From Deltaproteobacteria bacterium (GTDB lineage Bacteria; Desulfobacterota; Binatia; UBA9968; JAJDTQ01), in assembly GCA_028818755.1 (NCBI GenBank), contig JAPPNF010000025.1, positions 1-64,000 on the forward strand: a stretch of DNA of 64,000 nt, written 5' to 3'. Below, in pieces: positions 30,620 to 40,335 of the stretch. The notes under the pieces were generated by a model. It did no database searches and was not told the DNA's origin. It saw only the letters and a list, made by a program, of their open reading frames with translations. Every line of letters begins with the position of its first letter. The stretch's first letter is position 1. The position numbers and the translations under genes were made by a program.

Positions 30620-30950
30620 GTCGCGGGCCGCCGGCCCGCAGTCGTCCCGCTTGCGCGTGGCGTCAGCCGACGAAATACCGCCGGACACGCTCAGGGCCGT
30701 GGCAACCGATGTCGGTCCCGTCGTACTGGTCAATCTGGACGGTGACATCTACGCGCTCGAAGATCGATGCTCCCACCAGGACTATCCGTTGTCTGCGGGC
30801 GAGCTGGAGGACGGCGAAGTGGAATGTGCCTTTCACGGCGCACGATTCGACGTATGCACCGGCCACGCCACGCAGCTGCCAGCGGTGGTTCCGGTGCGAA
30901 CCTTTCCAGTGGAAGTGCAGGGTGGCGAGGTCTTCATACGGTTGGACTGA
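30588..30950 (+). CDS. Rieske [2Fe-2S] ferredoxin-like protein in suf operon
   Basis: About 120 residues with the Rieske ligand pair: CSHQDYPLSAGEL and CAFHGARFDVCTG (CxH and CxxH). It resembles the small Rieske ferredoxins of dioxygenases and the NirD-like proteins found in suf operons of many bacteria, and is likely an electron carrier or a client of the machinery. The ATG at 30588 overlaps sufD by 32 bases; a later non-ATG start is possible because the first 20 residues are not conserved-looking. Confidence 0.88.
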   Translation: MRLWRNSEVSRSRAAGPQSSRLRVASADEIPPDTLRAVATDVGPVVLVNLDGDIYALEDRCSHQDYPLSAGELEDGEVECAFHGARFDVCTGHATQLPAVVPVRTFPVEVQGGEVFIRLD

Positions 30951-30971
30951 CCGTCCGGCTGCTCCACGCGG

Positions 30972-32234
30972 ATGAGCCCGCCGGTGAGTGCCGCAACGGT
31001 TTCGCGACTCGACGTTGCCAGGGTCCGTGAGGACTTTCCCATCCTCGACCAGACGGTCGACGGACGGCCCCTCGTGTATCTGGACAGTGCCGCGTCGTCG
31101 CAGAAGCCTCTTCAGGTCATCGACGCGATCCGCACGTACTACCTGCGGGATCACGCCAACGTCCACCGCGGCGTGCACGAACTCGCGCGCCGGGCGACAG
31201 AGGCGTACGAGGAGAGTCGTGCTCGGATCGCCCGGTGGATCAACGCCGCCGACACCCACGAGATCGTCTGGACGCGCGGAACGAGCGAGGCGCTCAACCT
31301 GGTCGCGTTCTCGATCGGACAGGCACGGATCGGACACGGCGACGAGATCATCGTTTCGGCCATGGAGCACCACTCGAACCTCGTGCCCTGGCAACTGCTG
31401 GCGGAGCGCAACGGTGCGAAACTGCGTTTCGTCGAGCTGACCGACGCCGGCCGCCTGGATCTGGACCGGCTTCGCGACTTGCTCGGCGCCCGCACGAGGG
31501 TCGTGGCGCTGCCGCACGTTTCCAACGCGCTGGGCACCATCAATCCGGTGCGGGAAATCGGGAGACTCGTGCGCGGCAGGAGCGACGCCGTCTTCGTCCT
31601 GGATGGTGCACAGGGCGCTCCCCACCTGAGTGTCGACGTGCAGTCCCTGGGATGCGATTTCTACGCTTTCTCGGGACATAAGATGTGCGGCCCGACGGGG
31701 ATGGGAGCGTTGTGGGGGAAGAGGACGCTGCTCGAGGAGATGCCGCCGTACCAGGGAGGCGGCGAGATGATCGAACACGTCTACCGGGATCACAGCACGT
31801 GGGCCGAGGTGCCGCACAAGTTCGAGGCGGGCACACCCAACATCGCCGGCGCGGTGGGGATGGCCGCCGCCGCCGACTACCTGGACGGCGTGGACCGCGC
31901 CGCCATTCATGAGCATGAACAGTCGCTCACGCGCCACGCAATCAGTCTCCTGGCCGACGTCGAGGGACTGCGCATCTTCGGACCCGGCGTCCTGGAAGAG
32001 CGGGCCGGGGTGGTGCCGTTCGTGATCGACGGAACCTCGGCTCAGGACGTCGCCACCATTCTGGACGCCCAGGGCATCGCGGTGCGCGCGGGTCACCATT
32101 GCGCCCAGCTGGTGGTGGACCGCTTCCGCGTGTCGGCAACCACGCGGGCATCGTTTTACCTCTACAACACTGTCGAAGAAGTGGAGCAGCTCGCCGAGGG
32201 CGTCCGAACTGCCCGAAACGTCCTCCTCGGCTGA
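30972..32234 (+). CDS. sufS: Cysteine desulfurase SufS
   Basis: 420 residues of class V aminotransferase, group II desulfurase: VYLDSAASSQKP, HANVHRGVHELARRAT, PLP lysine in FSGHKMCGPTGMG and the active-site cysteine loop RAGHHCAQLVVDRF. It takes sulfur from cysteine and feeds SufBCD. It closes the suf operon; no sufE or sufU, the usual sulfur relay partner, follows. Confidence 0.95.
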   Translation: MSPPVSAATVSRLDVARVREDFPILDQTVDGRPLVYLDSAASSQKPLQVIDAIRTYYLRDHANVHRGVHELARRATEAYEESRARIARWINAADTHEIVWTRGTSEALNLVAFSIGQARIGHGDEIIVSAMEHHSNLVPWQLLAERNGAKLRFVELTDAGRLDLDRLRDLLGARTRVVALPHVSNALGTINPVREIGRLVRGRSDAVFVLDGAQGAPHLSVDVQSLGCDFYAFSGHKMCGPTGMGALWGKRTLLEEMPPYQGGGEMIEHVYRDHSTWAEVPHKFEAGTPNIAGAVGMAAAADYLDGVDRAAIHEHEQSLTRHAISLLADVEGLRIFGPGVLEERAGVVPFVIDGTSAQDVATILDAQGIAVRAGHHCAQLVVDRFRVSATTRASFYLYNTVEEVEQLAEGVRTARNVLLG

Positions 32235-32324
32235 TCTGCTACCTTAGGATTGAGTTGTCGAGCGACGTGCGATGACGCGGGCGCCCGGCACGCACAAGAC
32301 ATCGGACAGAAAGGACCCGCCGCC

Positions 32325-32942
32325 TTGTTTACGCGACTGAATATCAGCAGGTGGTGCCTGGTGGCACCCGCGGCCATGCTCCTTGCGACGGCCTGTGGGG
32401 ACCGGGCGGAAGAAGCGCCGACACCGGACCCATTCATCTCGACGGACAATCCCCGCGACGAACTGACCGAAGCCGACTACGGCGATCTGGATCCGTCCCA
32501 GGTCGGCCTCAACACGCCGTGGGGACGCAACATCGTGTCGAAGGACGCCCCCGAACGGGACCCCGCGACGCTTACCAACGTGAGTACCCAAAGCTCGGAC
32601 GGCTATGACCGCGCGATTTTCGCCTTCGATTCGCACATCCCCGGCTTCCGGCTGGCCCTGGGGACGGAAGCAGGTGGCGGCTGCGACGGCACCGGCGAGG
32701 CGATCGAGGCGCCCGCCCACCTCGCGGTGGAACTCACGGGCGCCCGTGCAAATCGGGACGGCAGCGCCACAGTGACGGATCCGACCCGCGCACTGGACTT
32801 CCCCGCGATGACGGCGGCGATGCAGACCTGCGACGAAGGCGACAGTGTGCGGTGGATTCTGGGCACGACCGGCGAGATCGAATACCGGATCATGGAAACC
32901 CTGGGCGAGCCGCGCCTCGTCGTGGACCTGCGGCACCCCTAG
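32325..32942 (+). CDS. AMIN-like-domain lipoprotein
   Basis: About 205 residues. Signal peptide with lipobox LATACGD, then an acidic linker and a domain with YDRAIFAFDSHIPGFRLAL, CDGTGEAIEAP and HLAVELTGARA, the pattern of actinobacterial AMIN-like lipoproteins. Such domains may contact the cell wall. I prefer the TTG at 32325 because the signal peptide begins there and AAAGGA lies upstream; the open frame reaches 32250. Probably separately transcribed from suf. Confidence 0.65.
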   Translation: MFTRLNISRWCLVAPAAMLLATACGDRAEEAPTPDPFISTDNPRDELTEADYGDLDPSQVGLNTPWGRNIVSKDAPERDPATLTNVSTQSSDGYDRAIFAFDSHIPGFRLALGTEAGGGCDGTGEAIEAPAHLAVELTGARANRDGSATVTDPTRALDFPAMTAAMQTCDEGDSVRWILGTTGEIEYRIMETLGEPRLVVDLRHP

Positions 32943-32987
32943 TTCCGGCGCGTTGCGCGCATTTGCGGGGCTTCATTATCCTGCAAT

Positions 32988-34280
32988 ATGAGACTTGCCA
33001 GTTTCGTCCCGGTGATCGTGATCGGTGTATGCGTCGCCGCATCCTGTTCCGACGACGATTCCGGCGCGGTGACGCCGCCCACTCCCGTCGACACGACGAC
33101 CATCAGACCAACCGGGACCGGAGCGCTCTGCGAGGCCGGCAAGGCGCGGGACTATCCCTGTTCCCATATCGACCTCGTGTCACGGCTCCGGAAGGACGAG
33201 ATCGCCGCGGAGGAAGGACTCGTCAACGACATCTGGGGATGGCACGACCGCTTCACCCGGACCGAGTGGGCACTGGTCGGCCATTCGGGCGGCACCTCCT
33301 TCGTCAACCTCAAGGACCCGGAATTCCCGGTCTACGTCGGCATTCTGCCCCTGACGGCAGGCGCGACCAAAAGCACCTGGCGCGATATCAAGGTGTACCG
33401 GGATCATGCGTTCATCGTCGCAGACGGTGCGGGTGCACACGGGATGCAGATCTTCGATCTGACCGAATTGCGCTCGGTGACCGAACCGCCCGTGACCTTT
33501 GCGGCCACCGCTACATACGACAGAATCCACAGCGCCCACAACATCGTGATCAACGAGGAGACCGGGTTCGCCTACTCCGTCGGTGGGAATGGCGGCGGGG
33601 ACACGTGCGGGGGCGGCCTCCACATGATCGACATCCGCGTTCCCACCGACCCGCAATTCGAAGGGTGTTTTGCCGACACCAACACGGGCATCCAGGGGAC
33701 CGGCTATACGCATGACGCGATGTGCATCGTGTACCGCGGTCCCGACACGGAGCATCGCGGGCGCGAAGTCTGCTTCGGGTCGAATGAGACGGGTCTCAGC
33801 ATTGCCGACGTGACGGACAAGCAGGAGCCCTTCGCGCTGGCGTCGGTGTCCTATCCCGCGGCGGCCTATTCCCACCAGGGATGGATTGACGATGCTCACG
33901 AGTACTTCTACATGAACGACGAGTTCGACGAGTTTGCGTCGCAGGGTGCAACCCGGACGCTCGTCTGGGATGTTCAGGATCTCGACGATCCCATCATCGT
34001 GAAGGAGTTCCTGAGCGACACCCAGGCCACGGACCACAACCTGTATGTCGTCGGCGATCTGATGTACCAGTCCAACTACAGAGTCGGCCTCCGGATACTG
34101 GATATCTCCGATCGCGAAAGCCCGAGCGAGATCGCTTTCTTCGACACCGAGCCCAACGGCGGGGACGTTGCCGGAACAAACGGGTCGTGGTCGAACTACC
34201 CGTTCTTCGTCAGTGGGCTGATCGCCGTCACCTCGATGGACGAGGGCGTCTTTTTCGTCCGACGGACCGGCGGAAGTTGA
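32988..34280 (+). CDS. Choice-of-anchor-B family LVIVD-repeat lipoprotein
   Basis: 430 residues. Lipobox VAASCSDD, then the choice-of-anchor-B pattern: YPCSHIDLVSRL, NDIWGWHD, GTSFVNLKDPEFPVYVG, TWRDIKVYRDHAFIV, HGMQIFDLTELR, SAHNIVINEETGFAY, SHQGWIDDAHEYFY and a final LRILDISDR. It is a secreted beta-propeller-like surface protein of unknown ligand. It overlaps the next gene by 4 bases. Confidence 0.85.
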   Translation: MRLASFVPVIVIGVCVAASCSDDDSGAVTPPTPVDTTTIRPTGTGALCEAGKARDYPCSHIDLVSRLRKDEIAAEEGLVNDIWGWHDRFTRTEWALVGHSGGTSFVNLKDPEFPVYVGILPLTAGATKSTWRDIKVYRDHAFIVADGAGAHGMQIFDLTELRSVTEPPVTFAATATYDRIHSAHNIVINEETGFAYSVGGNGGGDTCGGGLHMIDIRVPTDPQFEGCFADTNTGIQGTGYTHDAMCIVYRGPDTEHRGREVCFGSNETGLSIADVTDKQEPFALASVSYPAAAYSHQGWIDDAHEYFYMNDEFDEFASQGATRTLVWDVQDLDDPIIVKEFLSDTQATDHNLYVVGDLMYQSNYRVGLRILDISDRESPSEIAFFDTEPNGGDVAGTNGSWSNYPFFVSGLIAVTSMDEGVFFVRRTGGS

Positions 34281-35881
34281 ACCACGGGAGATTCCTGCCG
34301 GTTGGAGCCGCGCTCCTCGCCGTGCTCGCCGCCTGTACGCCCGACCGTCCGCAGGCGGATCTGCGCCTGACCGGTGGTTCCATGCTCGACGGGACCGGCG
34401 GCGATGCCGTGAACGCGGACATCGCGGTGACGGGAGACCGCATCGTGTTCGTGGGCGATGCGAGCGCAGATGGACCGCCGGCGTCGGACACGCTCGACGT
34501 GAGCGGCCTGGTCGTGACCCCGGGATTCATCGACATGCACTCCCATGCCGAACTGGGTTCCGACCACGGGCGGGACGCGCGGGCGTTCCTCTTTCAGGGG
34601 ATCACCAGCGTCGCGCTTGGGCTGGACGGGGGTGGCATTGCGGAGGTTGCGGCACAGCTGGCCGCCTGGGAGGAGGACGGGATCGGCGTGAACGCGTTCC
34701 TTTTCGTGGGGCACAACTCGGTGCGGGCGTGGGTGATGGGGATGGAGGACCGCGTACCGACCGCCGAGGAACTCGACGAGATGCGCGCTCTGGTTCGCCA
34801 GGGAATGGAGGAGGGCGCCTTCGGCCTTTCCTCGGGGCTCTTCTATCTGCCGGGGAACTACGCCGAAACCGAAGAAGTGATCGAGCTGAACCGGGTCGCG
34901 GCCGAGTACGAGGGCGCCATCTACGACACGCACGACCGGGACCTGGGCGCGGCGTATCCCCCCTTCGGCTACCTCGAGTCGATCGCAGAAGGGATTCGGA
35001 TCGGTGAAGAGGTGGGCACGAAGGTCATCTTCAGCCATTTCAACGCGCAGGGCGCGCACAACTACGGACGGGCCCACGAGGGCGCCGCGCTTATTGAAGC
35101 CGCACGGGCACGGGGCGTCGAGGTCGCAGGCGCCCATCATTCGTACACCGCCACGCAGTCCAATCTGCGCTCCTATACGATCCCGGGCTGGGCGGCCGTC
35201 GGCGGCGACACGGCCATGGTGCGCCGGTTCGACGATCCCGACACGGTCGCCGTCATCGACCGGCAGACGCGCGAGATGCTGGCGATCCGCGGCGGTGCCG
35301 AGCGGCTGCTCTTCGCCGACCAGCGCCCCGATCTGAACGGGAAGACCCTGCAGGATGTCGCGGACGAATTGGGGATGGACGCGCCCGCCACCGCACGGCA
35401 CATACTGCGGGAGGGGAACGCCGCGGTCATGAACCTCGGGCTGTACGACGTCGAGAACGTGCGCTACCTGGCCCAACTCGACTGGATGATGACGTGCACG
35501 GACGGACGCGACCCGGGCCCGACCCGTCCGATCACGCATCCCCGCGCGTTCGGATCGTTCACGAAGAAGATCCGCGACCTCGTGCTGGACGAGCGCCTGG
35601 TCACGCTGCCCCACACGGTCCGCTCGATGACGGGCCTCGCGGCTGACTTTCTCGGCTGGACCGACCGCGGCTACTTGCGCGAGGGATACGCAGCCGACAT
35701 CACGGTCCTGGACCTGAACGCCGTCGACGACATGGCGACCTACGAGAACCCCCACCAGTACTCTCGCGGGACCGTCCATGTACTCGTGAACGGGACGTTC
35801 GCCGTCCGCGACGGCGAGGCCACCATGGCGCTTCCGGGACGCGCGCTGGTGCGGGGCGGCAAGCCGTTCGATGGCGGGTAG
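34277..35881 (+). CDS. N-acyl-D-amino-acid deacylase-type amidohydrolase (lipoprotein)
   Basis: 534 residues. Signal peptide with lipobox VLAACTPD, metal motif GFIDMHSHAELG, ALGLDGGG, SSGLFYLPGNYA, TKVIFSHFNAQG, AHHSYTA and C-terminal FLGWTDRGYLREGYAADITVLD (D-aminoacylase family). The family removes acyl groups from N-acyl-D-amino acids. The start is a TTG at 34277 overlapping the preceding stop (TTGA). The upstream extension is not coding-like. Export to the periplasm suggests scavenging of modified D-amino acids from wall or environment. Confidence 0.85.
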   Translation: MNHGRFLPVGAALLAVLAACTPDRPQADLRLTGGSMLDGTGGDAVNADIAVTGDRIVFVGDASADGPPASDTLDVSGLVVTPGFIDMHSHAELGSDHGRDARAFLFQGITSVALGLDGGGIAEVAAQLAAWEEDGIGVNAFLFVGHNSVRAWVMGMEDRVPTAEELDEMRALVRQGMEEGAFGLSSGLFYLPGNYAETEEVIELNRVAAEYEGAIYDTHDRDLGAAYPPFGYLESIAEGIRIGEEVGTKVIFSHFNAQGAHNYGRAHEGAALIEAARARGVEVAGAHHSYTATQSNLRSYTIPGWAAVGGDTAMVRRFDDPDTVAVIDRQTREMLAIRGGAERLLFADQRPDLNGKTLQDVADELGMDAPATARHILREGNAAVMNLGLYDVENVRYLAQLDWMMTCTDGRDPGPTRPITHPRAFGSFTKKIRDLVLDERLVTLPHTVRSMTGLAADFLGWTDRGYLREGYAADITVLDLNAVDDMATYENPHQYSRGTVHVLVNGTFAVRDGEATMALPGRALVRGGKPFDGG

Positions 35882-36677
35882 CGGCGGCGGGCACCGGGGT
35901 CGCGAAGTCATCGCGAGCCACGCCGGACGCCTTCTCACCCTCACGCTCAACCGCCCCCATCGCCTCAACGCGGTGAGCATGCCGCTCTATGAACAGCTGA
36001 TCGAGGGCCTGGACTCCGCGGCGGCCGACCCGGAAGTGCGCTGCGTGATCCTGACAGGCACGGGTCGCGCCTTCTCGGCCGGAGCCGACCTCAAGGAGCA
36101 TCGCGACACGCCGCCGTCCCCGGAGGAACGGGCGCGCTACATCCGGGCCGGACAGCATGCAAACCACCTGATCCAGACGATCGGCACTCCGGTCGTCGCA
36201 GCCGTGAACGGGCACGCAATCGGTGCGGGGCTCGAGATCGCGCTCTCCGCGGACCTTGCCATCGTGGCCGACGACGCCAGGCTGCGGCTCCCCGAAGTCG
36301 CGCTCGGCACCTTCGTGGGCGGCGGTGCCGTGTATACCCTCGCCCAGAGGGTGGGTGTGCTCAAGGCCCGCGAGATCGTCTACATGGGCGACTTCTTCTC
36401 AGGCGCCGACGCAGCCGCGCTGGGTGTCGTGAACCGCGCCGTGCCAGCGGAGGATGTGCTGCCTGTCGCCACGCGCTGGGCGGAGCGGCTCGCCCGACGG
36501 GCGCCGATCCCCCTGGCTGCAGCCAAGCGGCTGATGGGCGCCGCGCCGGAGATTACTCGCGAAGAGGCGCTTGGGCGCGAACGTGAAGTTCTCGAAGTCA
36601 TCTTCGATACCGAAGACTGGGCCGAGGGGCTGGCCGCTTTCCATGCGGGCCGGAGACCCGAATTCAAGGGAAGATGA
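35871..36677 (+). CDS. Enoyl-CoA hydratase/isomerase family protein
   Basis: 268 residues of crotonase fold: LTLNRPHRLNAVSMPL, oxyanion-hole segments GRAFSAGADLKEH and NGHAIGAGLEIALSADL, then RLRLPEVALGTFVGGG. It hydrates enoyl-CoA in fatty or organic acid breakdown. The ATG overlaps the deacylase stop by 11 bases and the ADP-forming synthetase follows at once, so it belongs to one operon. Confidence 0.88.
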   Translation: MAGSGGGHRGREVIASHAGRLLTLTLNRPHRLNAVSMPLYEQLIEGLDSAAADPEVRCVILTGTGRAFSAGADLKEHRDTPPSPEERARYIRAGQHANHLIQTIGTPVVAAVNGHAIGAGLEIALSADLAIVADDARLRLPEVALGTFVGGGAVYTLAQRVGVLKAREIVYMGDFFSGADAAALGVVNRAVPAEDVLPVATRWAERLARRAPIPLAAAKRLMGAAPEITREEALGREREVLEVIFDTEDWAEGLAAFHAGRRPEFKGR

Positions 36678-36719
36678 CGCTCGCCCGCATCTTCCAATGA
36701 CGCTGGCGCGCATCTTCGA
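36674..36719 (+). repeat. 23-bp tandem duplication at gene start
   Basis: 36674-36696 and 36697-36719 are the same 23-base unit with three mismatches, each starting ATGACGCT. The second copy encodes the real N-terminus MTLARIFE of the acyl-CoA synthetase; the first overlaps the hydratase stop as ATGA but is in another frame. Confidence 0.85.
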
Positions 36720-38925
36720 GCCGCGCTCGATCGTGGTCGTGGGTGCCAGCACCGATCCCGGGAAGCGCGGGCACCAGATCCTGCGCGCGCTGGGTGAATC
36801 GGGCTACGCGGGCGCAGTCCACGCGGTAAACCCGGCGGGCGGCAAGCTGATGGGGCACACGCTGCTGCGCTCGCTGGAGGAACTGCCGGCAGGGGTCGAT
36901 CTCGCGGTCCTGTGCACCCCGGCCGCGACCGCGCCCGGACTGGTTCGTGCCTGCGGTAAAAGGGGTGTGGGCGGGGCGGTGGTGCTGGCCGTGGGGTTCG
37001 GCGAGTCGGGCGCCGCAGGTACTCGCCTGGAGGCCGAGTTGGGGGCGGCCGGGCGCGACAGCGGTGTCCGAGTGATCGGTCCAAACACGTCGGGACTCCT
37101 GAACTTGCTCCGTGGGGTCAACCTGATCGGGGCGCGGGGGATGCGGCCGGGTGGAATCGCCCTGCTCGTTCAATCGGGGAACATCGCGCTGGGTCTCATG
37201 AACGAGATCACTCGGCGCACCGCGCTCGGGATCTCCATCTGCTGCGGTCTCGGAAACGAGGTCGACGTCGGGTTCGGGGAAGTGCTCGAGTTCCTCGGGG
37301 GGCATGACGAAACGACCGGTGTGATCGCCCACGTCGAGGGTTGCAAGGACGGCCGCGCCCTGCTGAATGCCGCCGCGACGGTGACGCGCCACAAGCCGGT
37401 GGTCGTCGTCAAGTCGGGCCGCACGGGCGCCGGGGCGGAGGCGGCGGTCTCCCATACCGGAGCCGTAGCCGGGCCCTACGACCGTCTCCGTGCCGGCCTG
37501 GCGCAGGCTGGCGTGGTCGAGGTGGTGCGCACCGACGAGTTGTCCCATATCGCCGAGACCCTGGTTTCACAGTTGCCCGGTCCGGCAGGCGGCGGGATTG
37601 CCATCCTTTCGGACGGCGGCGGCCAGAATACACTCGCGGTCGACTACCTCGTCGAAATGGGAGCGCCCCTGGCCGAACTCGAAGAACGCACCATGTCCGC
37701 GCTGAGAACCCACCTCGGACCGGCCGCCGCCGTACGGAATCCGGTGGATGTGGCGGGAGCCGCGGACACGGATCCCGGCGTCTTCCCGCGCGCAATGAAG
37801 GCGCTGGCCGCCGACCCGGCGGTGGGCGTCGTGCTGGTGGTAGGGCTCTTCGGCGGGTACGGAATCCGCTTTTCCGAGGGGCTTGCGGACATCGAGACCG
37901 CCGCTGCGGACGACATGGCGGCGACGATGCGCGCGGCAGGCAAGGGACTGGTCGTGCAGTCCCTCTACACGGCGATGGAAAGCAAGCCGCTGGATGCGCT
38001 GCGCCAGACGGGCGTCCCGGTGATCGAGTCCCTCGAAGTCGCGTGCCGCGCGGTTGCGGAGTTACAGCGCCGGGGGAACCGGCGGGCAGACCGGGACGAC
38101 TGGCGGGCCCACGGCGGCGACCGTCAGGACTCCGCCGACCCATTCACGGTCACTCTGTCGGCAACAGCCAAACCCTTATCCATAGCTTCCACCCGTCATC
38201 GTGCGATCATCGCCGCGCGTTCAGACGGGCGGACCACCCTGACGGAACTCGAGGCCCGGGAGGTCCTGGGTGACTGCGGGCTCGCCCTCGAACCGGCCGA
38301 AGTCATCCGATCCGGGGTGGAAGCGGCGGAAAAGGCAGTTCGAGCCCCCCACAACGTCGCGCTCAAGCTCCTCTCCAGGCACATCACCCACAAGTCGGAC
38401 GCGCGAGGCGTCGTCCTCGACATCCGCACCCCGGAAGATGCCCGCATCGCCTTCGAGAGCATCGTCGCGAATGCGCGCAGCTACGCACGTGCGCGTGGTC
38501 TTCCCGTGGAGCGGTACACGGCGCTGGCGTCGCCCATGCTGCCCAAGCCGATTGCCGAGTTCCTGATCGGCGCCTACCGCGACCCCCAGCTGGGTCCCGT
38601 CCTTACCATCGGCGCCGGCGGGATCTGGGTCGAGGTCTTTCGCGACGTCGCGCACCGAGTGCTGCCCGCCGACGATTCGGAGATCGCGTCGATGCTCTCC
38701 GAGCTGAAGGCGCACGTCCTGCTCACCGGCACGCGAGGCCAGGCTTCCGTGCGCACCGGACCCATCATGGCCGCGGCGAGCGCCGTCGCGCAAAGCCTGC
38801 TCAAATGGCAGGACATCGCCGAAGCCGAGGTCAACCCGCTCTTCGTCTACGAAGACCGCGTGGTCCCGGTCGACGCGCGGGTGGTACTGACGAAGGAGCG
38901 GGGCGCCGCGGGTTTGCCCGAATAG
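36697..38925 (+). CDS. ADP-forming acyl-CoA synthetase (acetate-CoA ligase family)
   Basis: 742 residues. CoA-binding Rossmann domain (SIVVVGASTDPGKRGHQIL), succinyl-CoA-ligase-like domains (LLVQSGNIALGLMN, VKSGRTGAGAEAAVSHTGA) and a C-terminal ATP-grasp domain (VALKLLSRHITHKSDARGVV, TIGAGGIWVEVFRDV). It makes acyl-CoA from an organic acid and ATP, or ATP from acyl-CoA. The ATG at 36697 gives the usual N-terminus; see the duplicated start. Residues 505-535, between the two halves, look like a linker. Confidence 0.88.
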   Translation: MTLARIFEPRSIVVVGASTDPGKRGHQILRALGESGYAGAVHAVNPAGGKLMGHTLLRSLEELPAGVDLAVLCTPAATAPGLVRACGKRGVGGAVVLAVGFGESGAAGTRLEAELGAAGRDSGVRVIGPNTSGLLNLLRGVNLIGARGMRPGGIALLVQSGNIALGLMNEITRRTALGISICCGLGNEVDVGFGEVLEFLGGHDETTGVIAHVEGCKDGRALLNAAATVTRHKPVVVVKSGRTGAGAEAAVSHTGAVAGPYDRLRAGLAQAGVVEVVRTDELSHIAETLVSQLPGPAGGGIAILSDGGGQNTLAVDYLVEMGAPLAELEERTMSALRTHLGPAAAVRNPVDVAGAADTDPGVFPRAMKALAADPAVGVVLVVGLFGGYGIRFSEGLADIETAAADDMAATMRAAGKGLVVQSLYTAMESKPLDALRQTGVPVIESLEVACRAVAELQRRGNRRADRDDWRAHGGDRQDSADPFTVTLSATAKPLSIASTRHRAIIAARSDGRTTLTELEAREVLGDCGLALEPAEVIRSGVEAAEKAVRAPHNVALKLLSRHITHKSDARGVVLDIRTPEDARIAFESIVANARSYARARGLPVERYTALASPMLPKPIAEFLIGAYRDPQLGPVLTIGAGGIWVEVFRDVAHRVLPADDSEIASMLSELKAHVLLTGTRGQASVRTGPIMAAASAVAQSLLKWQDIAEAEVNPLFVYEDRVVPVDARVVLTKERGAAGLPE

Positions 38926-38965
38926 CAGCGGAGCGTTCGCGACGCGCCAACAACAGCCCGGGACG

Positions 38966-40228
38966 CTACGGCTGCAGCACCACCTTGACCGCGTTGCTGC
39001 GGCGATGATCGTAGGCGGCGCGCAGCGCGTCGCGGTATTGGGCCAGTGGGAAGACGTGGGTGACCAGGCCGTCCAGCGTCGCCTTGCGCGTGGCCAGGTC
39101 CGCGGCCATGCGCTCCAGCGTCACCTCGAACGTGTGCAGCCGGCGTCCGTTCCACTCCTCGGCGCCGTACCCGACGTAGCCCTGGACCCGGAGCTCCTTC
39201 GCCCACAGGAACGTCAGATCCAGCTTGCGCAACTGGCCCGCACACCCGAGTAGCACAATGCGCCCGCTCGCCGACGCGTACCGGAGCGACTGCATCATGC
39301 TCGACCGGGATCCCACGCAGTCGAACACCAGGGGAAAGCCGCCGCCCGCATAGACCTCGTCCCCCACAACCGGCATGTACGCGCTTGCCCCGGTGTCGAT
39401 CAGCGCCTGGCGCGCCTCGTCGCCGGGCGTGACCACTTCGTCGGCGCCCAGCGCCCTGGCCAGCGCCACCTCGTGCGGCCGCTTCGCCTGCGCGACGAGG
39501 TGGCCGGAATAGCCCAGGGTGCGCAGCGCCCAGATGGCCGCGAACGCGATCGTGCCGCTCCCGATCACCAGGACCGGGCCGCGCGCCCGCAGTCCTCCGC
39601 CCTGCAACACCGCGTGCACCCCGATCGAGAAGGGTTCGGCGAGCACGGCGACCCGGTCGGGCACGTCGTCAGGCACTGGGAAGACCTGACGCCTGTGCGC
39701 GATCAGCTGCTCGCCCCAGCCACCGGGCAGGTCGCGATGATACCCGATGGTCAGCCCGGGAGCCAGGCCGTCCGGGGTCACCTGCAGGGGTCCTTCGTCC
39801 CCCGACTGCTCGCAGGTGGAGTGACGACCCACCGCGCACGACGGACACCAGGAGTCCTCCTCCCAGCCACGGGCCTGGCAGTGAAGCATGGGGTCCACGA
39901 CAACGCGCTGGCCCACCTCCACATGCGAGACTCCCGGCCCCACCTCCGCCACGCGTCCCAGGATCTCGTGCCCGAGTACCGCGGGGAAGGACCCGAAGGG
40001 CTCCATCGCCGGACTGGACTTGAAGGAAATGTTCCCCAGATCGCTGCCGCAGATCCCGCACAGCTGGACATCGATCCGGACCCAGTCGTCACCCGGCACT
40101 TCCGGCACCGGCCGATCCGTCAGACGTACGCCCGATGGGGCGCCGTAGACGAAGGCATCGCTGAGCCGGCCCAGGCTCCGTGCAAGGATGAACCCGGGGA
40201 TCGTTACCTTGAATTCGACGCCTTGCAT
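38966..40228 (-). CDS. Zinc-binding alcohol dehydrogenase family protein
   Basis: About 420 residues of MDR type. Catalytic zinc site in CGICGSDLGN and GHEILGRVAEVGPG; structural cysteines in the longer than usual segment CQARGWEEDSWCPSCAVG; Rossmann GSGTIAFAAIWALRTLGYSG. It oxidises an alcohol or related substrate with NAD(P). The start at 40228 (MQGVEFKVTIPG) fits the divergent promoter region with the thiolase gene. Convergent with the acyl-CoA synthetase. Confidence 0.87.
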   Translation of the reverse strand: MQGVEFKVTIPGFILARSLGRLSDAFVYGAPSGVRLTDRPVPEVPGDDWVRIDVQLCGICGSDLGNISFKSSPAMEPFGSFPAVLGHEILGRVAEVGPGVSHVEVGQRVVVDPMLHCQARGWEEDSWCPSCAVGRHSTCEQSGDEGPLQVTPDGLAPGLTIGYHRDLPGGWGEQLIAHRRQVFPVPDDVPDRVAVLAEPFSIGVHAVLQGGGLRARGPVLVIGSGTIAFAAIWALRTLGYSGHLVAQAKRPHEVALARALGADEVVTPGDEARQALIDTGASAYMPVVGDEVYAGGGFPLVFDCVGSRSSMMQSLRYASASGRIVLLGCAGQLRKLDLTFLWAKELRVQGYVGYGAEEWNGRRLHTFEVTLERMAADLATRKATLDGLVTHVFPLAQYRDALRAAYDHRRSNAVKVVLQP

Positions 40229-40335
40229 CGGTGTGTCCGTGGGGCGAAGGATCTGTCCGGCGTCACACGGTCGGCACCGCGAGTGCGCCACTATAGGAAG
40301 GTGGTAAAGTAAACGGACGTGGGTCGAGGTCACCA

